Assembly (NCBI GenBank): GCA_046350255.1 | Contig: JAXMAV010000006.1 | Location: 186,001 to 250,000, forward strand | Origin: CALDUY01 sp046350255 | GTDB lineage: Bacteria > Planctomycetota > Planctomycetia > Gemmatales > Gemmataceae | Direction of reading: 5' to 3' | DNA: 64,000 nucleotides | Shown: positions 53,181 through 62,246 of the stretch, piece after piece | Layout: every line of letters starts with the position of its first letter | How positions within the stretch are numbered: position 1 is the stretch's first letter | Translations under genes and position numbers: made by a program | The notes under the pieces: generated by a model | The model's input: only the letters and a program-made list of their open reading frames with translations | Database searches by the model: none | What the model was told of the DNA's origin: nothing

Positions 53181-54251
53181 TTAGCGCGCGTCCTTGAGCC
53201 AGCGGTCGAGGAATACATAGGCCACTTTCCGGGCATCCTCGGGGAAAGAGTGGGCGCAATCTGGGTAGTTGGCTTGGAGCTTCGCACCAGCGCCGAATAA
53301 CTCAAAGACTGGTTTGGCTGCCGCGATGCAGTCCCGGACCCCAGACACCTCGAAATTGTCATCCCGGAGAGGGGAAGAAGCCAGGAAGGCGCGCGGGGCG
53401 AAGGTGGCGATTACCTCGGGGAAGTCGAACGGCATAAGTGCCGGATTACTGCGATAAACCGTGGTGATGCGAGGCATGTAGCGAGCGCTGGTCCAACCAG
53501 CCAGTTTGCCGCCGTAGTACTTCGGAAAGCTGGTGAAGCCACAGTTCGAGACGATGGCCTTCAGCCGCGTGTCGAAAGCGGCAGTGAACATGGCGTTGTG
53601 CCCACCCAGGGAATGGCCCATGACGCCGAGCCGGTCGGCATCCACCTCGGGGAGCGCGGCGAGGAGATCGATCGCACGCATGTTATTCCAGATGGCCTTC
53701 ATGCTGCCGGATTTGAACTTACTTTTAGCGAAGTCGAAGGCGTACTCACCGAAGCTGGGATAGTCGGGGACCAGTGTGACGTAGCCGCGCTCCGCGAGGT
53801 GATGTGCATAGCGGAGTTCCTCGCTTTTTCCCAGGCCGGCCGGCTCATCCTTGCCGATGGAGATTGTCTGATGCAGACACAGGACACCAGGGAGCTTGCC
53901 CTTTCTCTCCAGTGGAATGAGCAGCCAGGCGGGCACGCGATCGCCTGGTTCCACCGCGAAGTTGAGTTTCTTGCGGAGGTACTTCGGCGTTTTCACTTCC
54001 TCGGTATAGCGAACATCGAGAGGCACCTTGTCCCGGGCCGACGGCAAGGGGCCCATGACCTGCTGCATACCGTCGAGAATCTCGCTGCGCCGTTTCTCCC
54101 ACTCGCGGGGGGTGGTGATGGGGTGCGACTTGCCAGCGGCGTCCTTCCAGATCAGAAGATTCGCTCGATCCGGGTAGCGCGGAGCCATCGGCTCGGCCTC
54201 GAGTAATCCGACAGAGACCAGCCCGACTGTTACCAGAAACATCACGCGCAT
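53181..54251 (-). CDS. Exported acetyl-xylan-esterase-like/dienelactone-type hydrolase
   Basis: A 356-residue protein with a signal peptide (RVMFLVTVGLVSVGLLEA). The alpha/beta-hydrolase core has GVLCLHQTISIGKDEPAG, the nucleophile in GHSLGGHNAMF, the acid in SSPLRDDNFEVSG and a His in DCAHSFP. It resembles the large acetyl-esterase-like group found in planctomycete polysaccharide degradation. GAGGAG precedes the ATG. It begins 14 bases after the propeller 6 stop, so they are likely co-transcribed. Confidence 0.85.
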   Translation of the reverse strand: MRVMFLVTVGLVSVGLLEAEPMAPRYPDRANLLIWKDAAGKSHPITTPREWEKRRSEILDGMQQVMGPLPSARDKVPLDVRYTEEVKTPKYLRKKLNFAVEPGDRVPAWLLIPLERKGKLPGVLCLHQTISIGKDEPAGLGKSEELRYAHHLAERGYVTLVPDYPSFGEYAFDFAKSKFKSGSMKAIWNNMRAIDLLAALPEVDADRLGVMGHSLGGHNAMFTAAFDTRLKAIVSNCGFTSFPKYYGGKLAGWTSARYMPRITTVYRSNPALMPFDFPEVIATFAPRAFLASSPLRDDNFEVSGVRDCIAAAKPVFELFGAGAKLQANYPDCAHSFPEDARKVAYVFLDRWLKDAR

Positions 54252-54265
54252 GGTGGCTCCTCGGA

Positions 54266-55558
54266 TTACTTGTTCCCGATGCAATAGAGGTACTGCTGCG
54301 ACCGAAGGTAGAGTCGCCCCTCAAGCACCGCAGGCGAGGCGCCGAAATCGAGTTTCTCCCCAGCCAGTTTGTTTCGCCCCACCACCTGGAGCGATTTCCC
54401 AGGCTGTATGACCACGGTCATGCCATCGTCCAACACCCAGAGCAACTTGCCCTGGATTGCAATGGGAGAGGCCAGGGAGAGGTTGCTTCGGTTCCCGATC
54501 AATCCAGAGAAGAGTTCCTTTCCTGTGCGGAAATCGTAGGCACTCAGCACTCCCTTGGAATCGACGCAATAGACCTGGCCTTGCCAGAGGATGGGTGATG
54601 AAACATCCCGATGGTTCTTGCGCACACCGGCATGCAGGACATGCGAGGCGGTGATGTCTCCCTCGCCGGGCACCTTGACGATCTGGAACGGACCCGGCCT
54701 TCCCGAGGTGATAAACATGGTCTGGCCATCATCGACGGGGATGGGCTCGCCAAACTTGTGCTTTTCGTCGGCATCTTGACGCAGGCAGCGCCAGCGTTCC
54801 TTCCCGGTGTTGGGATCGTAACCCCAGACGCCGTCTGGCCCGTTCAGCACCAGGTCGATCCTGCCGCCAGCCACGGTCATCAAACGAGGTGTACTGAAGC
54901 CGCGTCCCTGGTTGCGGGGGGTGGTCCAGCGCACCTTCCCGGTGGCTTTTTCCAGCGCCACGAGATCGGCCGGGGCGGCGCCAGGTCCGCCGTCATTGTC
55001 GCAGTTGATGATCACGGTGTCGCGATAGAGAAACGGCGATGCAGCAGTTCCCCAGCCAGGTTTGCTGGCGAAGGTGCCGAACGCCTTCTTCCAGACCAGT
55101 TTGCCATCGATGTCATAGCAGAAAACGCCGGGTGTTCCAAAGAACGCCCAGACGTGTTTGCCGTCACTCACACACGAGGGAGATGCATGGCCATTCCAGG
55201 CGTGAGTCTTTTCCTGAGCCAGATCGCGTGCAGCTATCTGGTGCCAGAGTTGCTTGCCATCCGAAACGCGGAGGCAGGCCACGCCACGCACCGCGCCGGC
55301 TTCGGTCGAGGTAGTCAGGTAAATGCGATCGCCGACGATCGAGGGAGTCGAGTTACCACCCCCGGGAAGGCGGGTCTTCCAAAGGATGTTATCGGTTTCG
55401 CTCCAGCGCAGGGGCACCCGGTCGTCCACGACGTGGCCCTGACCGGTGGGGCCGCGCAGGTGGTTCCACGCCTGAGAAGGTTCCTGGCTGGCATCGCGGG
55501 AGGCAGCCAGGGAAAGTGATGCGAGCGGAAGCAGGAGCGTGATGGCCAGGCGGGACAT
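54266..55558 (-). CDS. Exported PQQ-like beta-propeller protein (propeller 6)
   Basis: A 430-residue protein with a signal peptide (RLAITLLLPLASLSLAA). The opening NHLRGPTGQG matches the other propellers loosely. Blades include LVALEKATGKVRWT, YDPNTGKERWR and YDFRTGKELFSG. It is outside the propeller 1-5 cluster and is paired with an esterase, so its job may be different. GGAGAGG precedes the ATG at 55558; the in-frame reading upstream has no further signal. No heme motif. Confidence 0.88.
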   Translation of the reverse strand: MSRLAITLLLPLASLSLAASRDASQEPSQAWNHLRGPTGQGHVVDDRVPLRWSETDNILWKTRLPGGGNSTPSIVGDRIYLTTSTEAGAVRGVACLRVSDGKQLWHQIAARDLAQEKTHAWNGHASPSCVSDGKHVWAFFGTPGVFCYDIDGKLVWKKAFGTFASKPGWGTAASPFLYRDTVIINCDNDGGPGAAPADLVALEKATGKVRWTTPRNQGRGFSTPRLMTVAGGRIDLVLNGPDGVWGYDPNTGKERWRCLRQDADEKHKFGEPIPVDDGQTMFITSGRPGPFQIVKVPGEGDITASHVLHAGVRKNHRDVSSPILWQGQVYCVDSKGVLSAYDFRTGKELFSGLIGNRSNLSLASPIAIQGKLLWVLDDGMTVVIQPGKSLQVVGRNKLAGEKLDFGASPAVLEGRLYLRSQQYLYCIGNK

Positions 55559-55687
55559 GATCGACCTCTCCGGTGGAGACAAGCGAGCAGGTCGTGTCAT
55601 GATAACCTGGATGGAGAAGGCAGGCCATGGCCCGCTCAATTTGTTATGGTAGGAAGATTAACAGGCAGTGCCGCGGAGTATGATGCC

Positions 55688-56704
55688 ATGCTGGTCGTGA
55701 TGCAGACACAGGCCACAGCCGAACAGATCGAGCAGGTGATTGGGGCAATTCGTCGGATGAACCTGACCCCGCACCCGATCGCCGGCGCCGTTCGCACCGC
55801 CATCGGCATCACCGGGAATATTAGTGCGGTCGATCCTCGCACGCTGGAGGTGCTTCCCGGCGTGCTGGAGTTACTGCGCATTACGAAGCCGTATAAACTC
55901 GCCAGCCGGGAGATGCACCCGGAAGATACGACCATTCAAACCGCTCAGACACGCATCGGCCCGGGCACCTTTACCATCATCGCCGGCCCCTGTTCGGTGG
56001 AATCGGAGGAGATGATTCTCCGCACCGCGGAGTTCCTTCGGTCGGAGGGAGTGCATCTGATGCGCGGGGGAGCGTTCAAGCCGCGAACCAGCCCCTATGC
56101 CTTCCAGGGGCTCGGGCAGAAGGGGCTCGACATTCTGGTGAAGGCGCGGGAGAAAACAGGAATCGGCGTCGTCACCGAACTGATGGATACCGACAACGCC
56201 GACGCCGTTGAGCAGGCCGCCGACATCATTCAGATTGGCGCGCGGAACATGCAGAACTTTAGCCTCCTCCGGCGCGTCTCGCGCTCCAGCCGGCCGGTGT
56301 TGCTCAAGCGAGGCCTGGCTGCCACCCTCGAAGAACTGCTCATGGCGGCCGAGTATGTCATGGCCGGTGAAAACTACAACGTCATCCTGTGCGAACGCGG
56401 CGTGCGGACCTTCTCGGACCATAGCCGCAACACGCTTGATCTGTCGATCATTCCCCCCATCAAGGTGCTGTCGCACCTGCCCATCCTGGTTGATCCCAGC
56501 CACGGCACGGGCAAGCGCGATTATGTGCCAGCCATGGCCCTGGCCGGACTGGCGGCGGGTGCGGATGGACTGATCGTCGAAATCCATCCTGAGCCGGATC
56601 GCGCCATGTCCGACGGCGCGCAATCACTGGACTTCGCCGGGTTCAGCCGGCTGATGGTTCAGCTTCGCCGGCTGGCCGAAGCACTAGGCAAAACTATTAA
56701 CTAA
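55688..56704 (+). CDS. aroF: 3-deoxy-7-phosphoheptulonate (DAHP) synthase
   Basis: A 338-residue type I-beta enzyme that condenses phosphoenolpyruvate and erythrose 4-phosphate, the first step of aromatic amino acid synthesis. It has an N-terminal regulatory domain (about 1-70, LVVMQTQATAEQIEQ) as in Thermotoga. Core motifs are IAGPCSVES, RGGAFKPRTSPYAFQG, QIGARNMQN, LLKRGLAAT and VDPSHGTGKRD with the metal-binding His. The ATG at 55688 was chosen at the start of the regulatory domain with GGAG ahead. Its TAA overlaps the convergent stop (CTAA). Confidence 0.95.
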   Translation: MLVVMQTQATAEQIEQVIGAIRRMNLTPHPIAGAVRTAIGITGNISAVDPRTLEVLPGVLELLRITKPYKLASREMHPEDTTIQTAQTRIGPGTFTIIAGPCSVESEEMILRTAEFLRSEGVHLMRGGAFKPRTSPYAFQGLGQKGLDILVKAREKTGIGVVTELMDTDNADAVEQAADIIQIGARNMQNFSLLRRVSRSSRPVLLKRGLAATLEELLMAAEYVMAGENYNVILCERGVRTFSDHSRNTLDLSIIPPIKVLSHLPILVDPSHGTGKRDYVPAMALAGLAAGADGLIVEIHPEPDRAMSDGAQSLDFAGFSRLMVQLRRLAEALGKTIN

Positions 56705-58338
56705 CTGGTGATCCCGGGGTGTGATCCCACGGGATGCCCCAGCGCCGCCATCACGTCTCCGGCGGCGCGTAATCCCTGGTCGAACGCCTCCTCGAAAAGA
56801 GCCACGCCGCTCAGGTCGCTGTGGGCAAAATGAATGCCTCGGTAAGGCAGCTGAGCCGCGCGCCGGGGGCCACTCCACAGGAAGCCCGGTCGAGGCCGGA
56901 TCATCGCATGGCCCCAGCGCATGACATCGATCCGGGTCACCAGACTGCGCAGATCCGGGTGCGGCCGTTCCAGGTCGGCCAGGGCCAGCTCCGCCCATTC
57001 GTCGCGTCCCAGTTGCAGAAGCTGGTTCCGGGCTGTCAGGCTGTTCGAGGCCGTCAGGGGATAGTAGTAGGTCAGGATGGTAGGCCCATGGTCGATGCCA
57101 GCCTGGTGGGTGGCCACCACGTAACCCAGCGAAGGGCTGTCGTGGAGGACATTGTCCCAGGCGAGGTTGCCTTGCGTTTCCGCTGGTCGATCTCGCAGGT
57201 GTAGATTGGCCACCATCCACGAACCATAATCGAACGACGTCAGATGAGGCGGAGGCTGGAGCCGGTACGGCCGAATGAGGTGGCGTGTCAGAAACTGGGG
57301 AGCAGCGAAGATCACCCGCCTGGCCCGGTAGCCGCGCAGCTGCTCCCCCTGGGTGGACCGAACCGTAACCTCCAGCCCCTCGTCGGTGGGGTGGATATCC
57401 GCCACGGCCCAGTCGGGCTGGAGACGGTGAGCCAACCCCTGGGCCAGTTGACTCACCAGCCTTCCGTTACCCTCGGGCCAGCTAAGCAGCGGCTGGGGTT
57501 CCGCGCCTTCCGCGCGGCGTCGGGATGCGAAGTAAAACAGCCCAGCCCAGGCACTGGTGTCCTCCGGTCGAGATCCATAATCGTCGCGACAGCCGTAATC
57601 CACGACCCAGCGTAATCGGGATGATGACAGCTGTCGTTGATCCAACCAGTCTGACATGGAAAGCCGGTCCAGGTCCGTGACTACTGCATCATCCGAACCG
57701 CGCCTGGTCGGCAGGGTGAACGCCTTGCGCCCCTGGCCATCGCGAAAGCCGACCCAATGATCGACCTCACGATAAAACTGCCGTAACTGACGCTGATCTT
57801 CGGGCGTGGCCCCCGCGGCGAGATATAGCCCGTCATACCAGTGGCCGTAAGCGTACAGCCGTTCCTGCGGATCGCGGCACAGCACCTGCTCGGCGTAGAT
57901 GGGTTGGCCCTCGGCATCGGTGCCCTCCACGATGCCCATCTCCCGTAGCAACACTAGCAGATCGCGATTCTCCGCCATCGGCGCAGGCAGGTAATGCGCG
58001 CCCCAGGGATGCGGAACCACCCCCTTGCGTCCGAACCGTGATGTGCCTCCCACCTCAGGCTCAATCTCGCACAAAAGAAATCTGTCGAACCCGGCACGAC
58101 GCAGGCGCCAGGCTGCGGCCAGGCCAGCCACGCCGCCTCCGACGATCAGGACGGGAATCTCTTCCCACGTCGAGGGAGACGGAGGCGGACCTTCGCGCAA
58201 TCGATGGCCTGCCCCCACGCTGGCTCCGACCAGTTCGCCGGGCGGTAGTGAACTTCGGCGCTGACAGCCCGTCGCCAGAGCCAGCGGCACTCCCAGGAAC
58301 GTGGCCAGTAACTCTCGACGGGAGACGTTCGATAGCAC
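56701..58338 (-). CDS. Tat/lipoprotein FAD-dependent amine-oxidase-like protein
   Basis: A 545-residue flavoprotein. The N-terminus SRRELLATFLGVPLALATGCQRR has a twin-Arg motif and a lipobox-like ATGC, so it is folded before export and probably anchored. The FAD site is PVLIVGGGVAGLAAAWRL, with Glu in CEIEPEVGGTS. The centre has CRDPQERLYAYGHWY and the end FEEAFDQGLRAAGDV, as in the flavin amine-oxidase/protoporphyrinogen-oxidase group. It may oxidise an amine. GTG at 58338 follows GGAG. It ends the SpeD-DUF350 operon, 3 bases after the membrane spermidine-synthase-like gene. Confidence 0.82.
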   Translation of the reverse strand: MLSNVSRRELLATFLGVPLALATGCQRRSSLPPGELVGASVGAGHRLREGPPPSPSTWEEIPVLIVGGGVAGLAAAWRLRRAGFDRFLLCEIEPEVGGTSRFGRKGVVPHPWGAHYLPAPMAENRDLLVLLREMGIVEGTDAEGQPIYAEQVLCRDPQERLYAYGHWYDGLYLAAGATPEDQRQLRQFYREVDHWVGFRDGQGRKAFTLPTRRGSDDAVVTDLDRLSMSDWLDQRQLSSSRLRWVVDYGCRDDYGSRPEDTSAWAGLFYFASRRRAEGAEPQPLLSWPEGNGRLVSQLAQGLAHRLQPDWAVADIHPTDEGLEVTVRSTQGEQLRGYRARRVIFAAPQFLTRHLIRPYRLQPPPHLTSFDYGSWMVANLHLRDRPAETQGNLAWDNVLHDSPSLGYVVATHQAGIDHGPTILTYYYPLTASNSLTARNQLLQLGRDEWAELALADLERPHPDLRSLVTRIDVMRWGHAMIRPRPGFLWSGPRRAAQLPYRGIHFAHSDLSGVALFEEAFDQGLRAAGDVMAALGHPVGSHPGITS

Positions 58339-58341
58339 GGC

Positions 58342-59847
58342 TTATTCTCCACGTCGGCGTTCGCTTTCGTAGTAGCGCACCAGCTGTTGGTTATCGAGCC
58401 GGTTGATCTTCACCTCCACCGGTCCGAGATCGGGAGGAATCACAAACATCGCCCGCAGCGTTTGCGCGTCCAGAAAGCGCAGCTGCCCAGGCAGAGCCCC
58501 CTGGGGGATCTCGAAGGGTGCTTTTCGCGCCAGGGCGAAGCCCCAGATGCCAAACGAGGGTAACCCCACGGTGTAGGGTCGCACCAGAAAGCCGGCGGCT
58601 TCCATCGTACGGATGATGCACCAGTACGATTTCCGGGTCGCCAGCGGCGAGGTGGCCTGGATGGCAAGCGCCCCCTCGTCCCGCAGGCGCGACTTCAGCA
58701 AGCGAAAGAAGCGCGAAGTGTACAACTTCCCCAGCGAGAAGCTGTGCGGATCGGGAAAGTCGATCAACACCACATCAAATTGCGCAGTGACTCCCTCGAG
58801 GTACAACAAGGCATCCTGATTGACCACCTCCACCCGGGGGTCGGCGTAGGCGTGCTGGTTGAGACTGACCAGGGCGGGAAATGTGCTGGCTAGCCCGGTC
58901 ATGTCCGGATCGATGTCCACGAGCGTCACTTGCTCCACTGAGGGCAGACGCAGCACCTCGCGCAGGGCCAGGCCGTCGCCTCCACCCAGGATCAACACGC
59001 GCCGGGGCGAGGTGGCCGACAGCAGAGCCGGATGGGCCAGCGCCTCGTGGTAGCGATATTCATCGATCGAGCTGAACTGCAGATGTGCATTGAGGTGCAG
59101 TTGGATCCCCTGGCGATTCTCCACGAGCACGATGCGCTGATACGGCGTCGTCTTCGCGAACACCACCCGGCCATCGAAGATGTCTTCTTCCGTCCATCGG
59201 GTCAAGGCATCGGCCTCGAACAGAGCCAGCCCCAGGAACGCCAGCAAAAATACGGCGCGAACGCGCAGCCCGGTGACGCTCCCCACGATCAGAGGACGCA
59301 TGAGCCAGGTGCCCCACAGCGCGACCCCGGCATTGAGCATGCCAAAGACCAGCGAGGTGCGAACCAACCCCAGGCGCGGGACAAAGAACAGAGGAAACAG
59401 CACCGAGGCCACCAGAGCGCCGATGTAGTCGAAGGTGAGCACACGGGATACCAGCTCCTTGAAATCGAGCTGCTCCCGCACGATCCGCATCAGCAGTGGA
59501 AGTTCGAGCCCGACGAGCGTGCCCACCACGAAGACCGTGCCATACAGGGTGGGTAGAAAGGCACTGGGCCGGGTGTAGGTCAGATAGAGCAGGGGGACAG
59601 AGAAGCCCCCCAGGAGTGCGACCGCCAGCTCGACCTCGAGAAACGCCCGGGCCAGGCCCCTGTCAATGAACCCAGACAGCCAGGCGCCCACCCCCAGGGC
59701 CGAGAGGTACAGGCCGATGATCAGGGAAAACTGAGTGACCGAATCGCCCAGGACGAAGCTGGACAGGGTGGCGGCCTGTAACTCGTAGATCAGGCCGCAG
59801 GTGGCGATGATCAGCACATTCAGAAAGAGGATCGGAGTGCGATTCAT
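58342..59847 (-). CDS. Membrane spermidine-synthase-like protein
   Basis: A 501-residue protein. Residues 1-205 hold about seven hydrophobic segments, first LFLNVLIIATCGLIYELQAA. The C-terminal half is an aminopropyltransferase-type Rossmann domain: IDEYRYHEALAHPAL, RRVLILGGGDGLALREVL, VTLVDIDPDM and DVVLIDFPDPHSFSLGK. The catalytic DSSDP of soluble spermidine synthases is IDFPDP here. It is probably a membrane-bound transferase of an aminopropyl group or a related donor group made by the SpeD-like protein in this operon. The ATG is 3 bases after DUF350. Confidence 0.9.
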   Translation of the reverse strand: MNRTPILFLNVLIIATCGLIYELQAATLSSFVLGDSVTQFSLIIGLYLSALGVGAWLSGFIDRGLARAFLEVELAVALLGGFSVPLLYLTYTRPSAFLPTLYGTVFVVGTLVGLELPLLMRIVREQLDFKELVSRVLTFDYIGALVASVLFPLFFVPRLGLVRTSLVFGMLNAGVALWGTWLMRPLIVGSVTGLRVRAVFLLAFLGLALFEADALTRWTEEDIFDGRVVFAKTTPYQRIVLVENRQGIQLHLNAHLQFSSIDEYRYHEALAHPALLSATSPRRVLILGGGDGLALREVLRLPSVEQVTLVDIDPDMTGLASTFPALVSLNQHAYADPRVEVVNQDALLYLEGVTAQFDVVLIDFPDPHSFSLGKLYTSRFFRLLKSRLRDEGALAIQATSPLATRKSYWCIIRTMEAAGFLVRPYTVGLPSFGIWGFALARKAPFEIPQGALPGQLRFLDAQTLRAMFVIPPDLGPVEVKINRLDNQQLVRYYESERRRGE

Positions 59848-59850
59848 CGG

Positions 59851-60093
59851 CTAGGAGCGTATCGCGGAGCCAAGGATGATGGCGATGCCGATGAACACGG
59901 CTCCGATGACGACAGCAAGGGCGATGTTCTGATCGTCCTCGAGTTCCTTCCGGATGGAGAACGGCGTGACCTTCTTGATGAAAAGAAAGGCCGCGCCGAA
60001 CAGCCCCAGGCCGATCAGCACGTAAATGATCACCTGGGCCACATGCCACAGGAGCATGTTCCAGTCCCAGGGCTGGGCTTCATAGATGTACAT
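59851..60093 (-). CDS. DUF350 family small membrane protein
   Basis: An 80-residue protein with two membrane segments (LLWHVAQVIIYVLIGLGLF and IALAVVIGAVFIGIAIILG) joined by a charged loop FSIRKELEDDQN. This matches DUF350 (YjfL) proteins, usually with two such units. This one has a single unit. The start directly abuts the stop of the previous gene (TAG, 60094-60096). It may form a channel or support membrane enzymes; its function is unknown. Confidence 0.88.
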   Translation of the reverse strand: MYIYEAQPWDWNMLLWHVAQVIIYVLIGLGLFGAAFLFIKKVTPFSIRKELEDDQNIALAVVIGAVFIGIAIILGSAIRS

Positions 60094-60330
60094 CTACTTT
60101 CCTCCGAAACTGATTCCCCCCCAGCCGGAGCGCGTCCCGCTGGAGGAACCCGAGTAACTGTGTGTGGTGGTGCGGCCAGCCCAGCTGGTCGAGGAGGCAC
60201 TCACGTTGGCCCCCACGGGGGGTGGTGTCCGAACCAGCACGGGGTTGTTGAATTCCCAGCCAAGAAACGAGGAACAGGCGTACCAGGACAGGAGCATGAC
60301 CCCGACGAATTGATACACGCGGACTAGCAC
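60094..60330 (-). CDS. Tiny Ser/Thr/Gly-rich membrane-anchored protein
   Basis: A 78-residue protein. One hydrophobic segment (QFVGVMLLSWYACSSFLG) with a Cys is followed by a tail rich in Ser, Thr and Gly (SYSGSSSGTRSGWGGISFGG). GTG at 60330 follows a strong GAGGAGG, so it is translated despite its odd composition. It lies tightly between the DUF4178 and DUF350 genes. No family recognised. The tail may be modified. Confidence 0.7.
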   Translation of the reverse strand: MLVRVYQFVGVMLLSWYACSSFLGWEFNNPVLVRTPPPVGANVSASSTSWAGRTTTHSYSGSSSGTRSGWGGISFGGK

Positions 60331-60347
60331 GGGTCGTTCCTCCTCGC

Positions 60348-62246
60348 CTAACCCACGTTACTTTCCGACCAGCGACGCGACTCGAACCACACCTGATAGA
60401 GTCCCAGTACAATCGGTCCCACCGCCAGGAGAAACAGCGTGACCACCAGGGGATAGGGATGACTCACCCCCTGTTCTATGGACACCTCGGCCCCGGTGGG
60501 AAGCAAGGGATTGCGGGTGGCGATCTCATACTGAAGCGTATAGGGCCCAGCAGGCAGTGCTCCGAGGTAGACATAGGCCGGCTGACCAGGCAAGGCGATG
60601 AAGGCAAAATCTCGCCGTTCCGTCGTGGTCGGTGTTTTGGCAACACCCGGGATCGGCGCCGGGACAGCGGGCACCAGTGAACCTTGAATGAACGCCCACC
60701 CTGCATCAGCCCGGGGAGTCAACACCACGCGCATGTTGCGCCAGCGCTGCAGATGCACTGGTTCGGGCTCGATGATCTTGTGCGATCGCTGTCCTTCCGG
60801 AAGGGCATTGAGTTCGACCTTCGCCTGATACACCACCTTCCGGGATGTGATCAGCCACAGACCAGCCGCCAGTAGCAGGGCCAGCCCTATCAACACCAGC
60901 GAGGCCGAGTAGATGCCGGTATAGGGAAATGGTTGATTGGGTCCGATGTTCTGCGGAGCGGGAAGCGAGGAGCGCAGGCCAAACATCGCCTCGACCTCGC
61001 CTCGGGGCAGGTAGGTGCCAGCCGACCAGTTAATCTCCCCCTCGTTGTCGGTCCGGGTTTCCTCCGATGACAGCATGAACGGCGGTTGGACGTAATCCCG
61101 GCCCCGTACCTTCTCGCCCGCTTCCACTTTCCAGTAGAACTCGCCGGCTACATAGGCCACCTTCGCAGTGGCACTCTGAAAAAGACGATACCAGCGATCC
61201 GCATAGTAGGCTGTGTTTCCATCCACGCGCACCGAGGCGGGTGGCACAGCCTCTACCCAGTTCCAGTGTTCATCCGACCGCGTGAGCCAGCGGAAGCCCA
61301 GGCGCGGCTGATACAACAGATACTCTTCCCAGTGGTAATCCTCCCCCTCGACCGTGACATAGCGATCGAGAAACCCGATCACCATCCACTCCACCCCTTC
61401 GCGTTTCCCCGTGGAACCTAGTGGAAGGATGGGCTGGACTGAAGGCGGCTCCAGCGCGCGCAGCAGACTGAGTTTTCCCTCACGGACGTCGGAAAGCGCT
61501 CCGCAATTCGGACAGCCAACGCGCTCACTGCGATCGGGCGCCCGCAACTCCAGCGCGCCGCCACACTGGGGACAATTCAGGTGAACCGCCTGAATCCGTG
61601 GCTCGAGGCCGGGGTAAGTTCGCCGGACCTGGTGGGGAATGTGTAGCTCGTCCAGGTTGACCTGACGGCCCAGGTACAGCGTGGGTTTGTTACCCTCGTA
61701 GCTGATGGTGCCGAACTCTCCGGCGGGTCCCGACAGATCGACGAAAGGATGGCTCGATCCCGGCACCACCCGTTCGGGGATTTCTCCCTGGGCGCTGCCC
61801 ACCGTGGCCCGGTTCTTCTCGGCCACCAGCAGCGTGACTCCCGGAAGCACCTCGAGGTTTTGCCCCAGCTCCAGTTTCTCGTAGGGCGGAAAGTCGTCGG
61901 AAACCTGATGCTCAAACGTCAGGTAGAACCGCCCCTGCGCTTCAGCCAGCCAGCCCCATCGACCGTCAGCCAATGCTGCGTACCATTCGTCCCAGACCCC
62001 GCCCGCCGGGTGCTTGAACTGCGTGCGCCCGGTCAAATCGAACGGTACACCCTCGAATCGGCCCTTGATACCCACCGAGAGCGGCGATTGGGTTTCTACC
62101 AGATCAGCCACCTTGCCCAGGGACTCAAGCCCACGATCGGATCGGCCGACCACAGACTGGCAGTAAGGGCACACCGTCACCAGAGAGTTATTGACGTGGA
62201 AGGAAACCGGCCCGCCACAGGCTGGGCACTGAGCATGTATGCTCAT
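60348..62246 (-). CDS. DUF4178 protein with two zinc ribbons and membrane segments
   Basis: A 632-residue protein. Zinc-ribbon 1 (CPACGGPVSFH, CPYCQS) opens the chain and a second (CPQCGGALEL, CPNCGALS) lies near residue 225. Two DUF4178-like regions follow each ribbon (GRTQFKHPAGGVWDEWYAA; VTVEGEDYHWEEYLLY). Membrane segments lie near 440-460 (ASLVLIGLALLLAAGLWLI) and 600-620. In other bacteria DUF4178 genes also stand beside speD and spermidine synthase homologues. Its start overlaps the speD stop (ATGA). Function not known. Confidence 0.85.
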   Translation of the reverse strand: MSIHAQCPACGGPVSFHVNNSLVTVCPYCQSVVGRSDRGLESLGKVADLVETQSPLSVGIKGRFEGVPFDLTGRTQFKHPAGGVWDEWYAALADGRWGWLAEAQGRFYLTFEHQVSDDFPPYEKLELGQNLEVLPGVTLLVAEKNRATVGSAQGEIPERVVPGSSHPFVDLSGPAGEFGTISYEGNKPTLYLGRQVNLDELHIPHQVRRTYPGLEPRIQAVHLNCPQCGGALELRAPDRSERVGCPNCGALSDVREGKLSLLRALEPPSVQPILPLGSTGKREGVEWMVIGFLDRYVTVEGEDYHWEEYLLYQPRLGFRWLTRSDEHWNWVEAVPPASVRVDGNTAYYADRWYRLFQSATAKVAYVAGEFYWKVEAGEKVRGRDYVQPPFMLSSEETRTDNEGEINWSAGTYLPRGEVEAMFGLRSSLPAPQNIGPNQPFPYTGIYSASLVLIGLALLLAAGLWLITSRKVVYQAKVELNALPEGQRSHKIIEPEPVHLQRWRNMRVVLTPRADAGWAFIQGSLVPAVPAPIPGVAKTPTTTERRDFAFIALPGQPAYVYLGALPAGPYTLQYEIATRNPLLPTGAEVSIEQGVSHPYPLVVTLFLLAVGPIVLGLYQVWFESRRWSESNVG

